Positions 5,696 through 5,747 of a DNA stretch of 5,747 nt are shown here, one piece after another (position 1 is the first letter of the stretch; each line of letters opens with the position of its first letter). Both the position numbers and the translations under genes were made by a program. The notes under the pieces were generated by a model, which saw only the letters and a list, made by a program, of their open reading frames with translations, made no database searches and had not been told where the DNA came from. Source of the DNA: Euryarchaeota archaeon UBA463. GTDB lineage: Archaea > Thermoplasmatota > Poseidoniia > Poseidoniales > Thalassarchaeaceae. The stretch spans positions 1 through 5,747 of the forward strand of contig DAOI01000028.1 in assembly GCA_002501805.1 (NCBI GenBank). The letters are read 5' to 3'.

Positions 5696-5747
5696 TTGCA
5701 AATCCCATTAATCCGGGATAATAATTTAGATACCTTTAATTATTAAT

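Larger units (their letters stand above)
5476..5747. other. Intergenic region, AT-richer than its surroundings, with repeats and a possible tiny ORF
   Basis: These 272 bases contain no gene of normal size. They hold a 21-bp-spaced direct repeat around a TATA-like box (5530-5561), a 23-codon ORF (5624-5695), two copies of AGGGGCC about 100 bases apart, and a very AT-rich end (about 5700-5747, with TTTAATTATTAAT) that could be a promoter for a gene beyond the right edge. No terminator-type T-run follows the reductase. Confidence 0.5.

Overview
The window looks like a piece of an archaeal chromosome, most probably a marine Thermoplasmatota (Poseidoniales / Marine Group II type) or a relative. 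That assignment is inference. It rests on a permease of the mostly archaeal COG1784/DUF112 type, a PGF-CTERM-like C-terminal anchor, Shine-Dalgarno sites matching the archaeal/bacterial 16S tail, and several signal-anchored beta-rich envelope proteins of unknown function. No mobile element, CRISPR array, rRNA or phage gene is visible.

Left part (1-1839, minus strand): two genes read leftward as a probable operon. The upstream gene encodes a membrane-anchored protein built from five tandem modules of about 100 residues that look like OB-folds. Its stop codon is embedded in the ribosome-binding site of the next gene, a TctA-like/COG1784 membrane permease that starts at a TTG and runs off the left edge. 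The permease start was worked out from the ribosome-binding site and from family motifs.

Middle (1902-4335, plus strand): a CAT-anticodon tRNA with an encoded CCA and a hairpin/T-tract terminator is followed by two envelope genes in the same direction. The first is a secreted Ig-like (NEW3/CARDB-like) protein with a PGF-type anchor. The second is a three-helix membrane protein with a large beta-rich exterior domain. Neither has a recognisable enzymatic function.

Right part (4393-5747): an aldo/keto reductase strikingly similar to eukaryotic Kv-channel beta subunits (AKR6), with a full Asp-Tyr-Lys-His catalytic tetrad, then about 270 bases of AT-richer sequence. That tail holds a 21-bp-spaced direct repeat around a TATA-like box and a possible 23-codon ORF with a lipobox-like motif.

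The strongest candidate for something undescribed is the coupled OB-repeat protein plus COG1784 permease. The OB-repeat protein could be the extracytoplasmic partner of a transporter that lacks the usual TctC/TctB partners within the visible sequence. This is a hypothesis from gene arrangement, not a demonstrated system.
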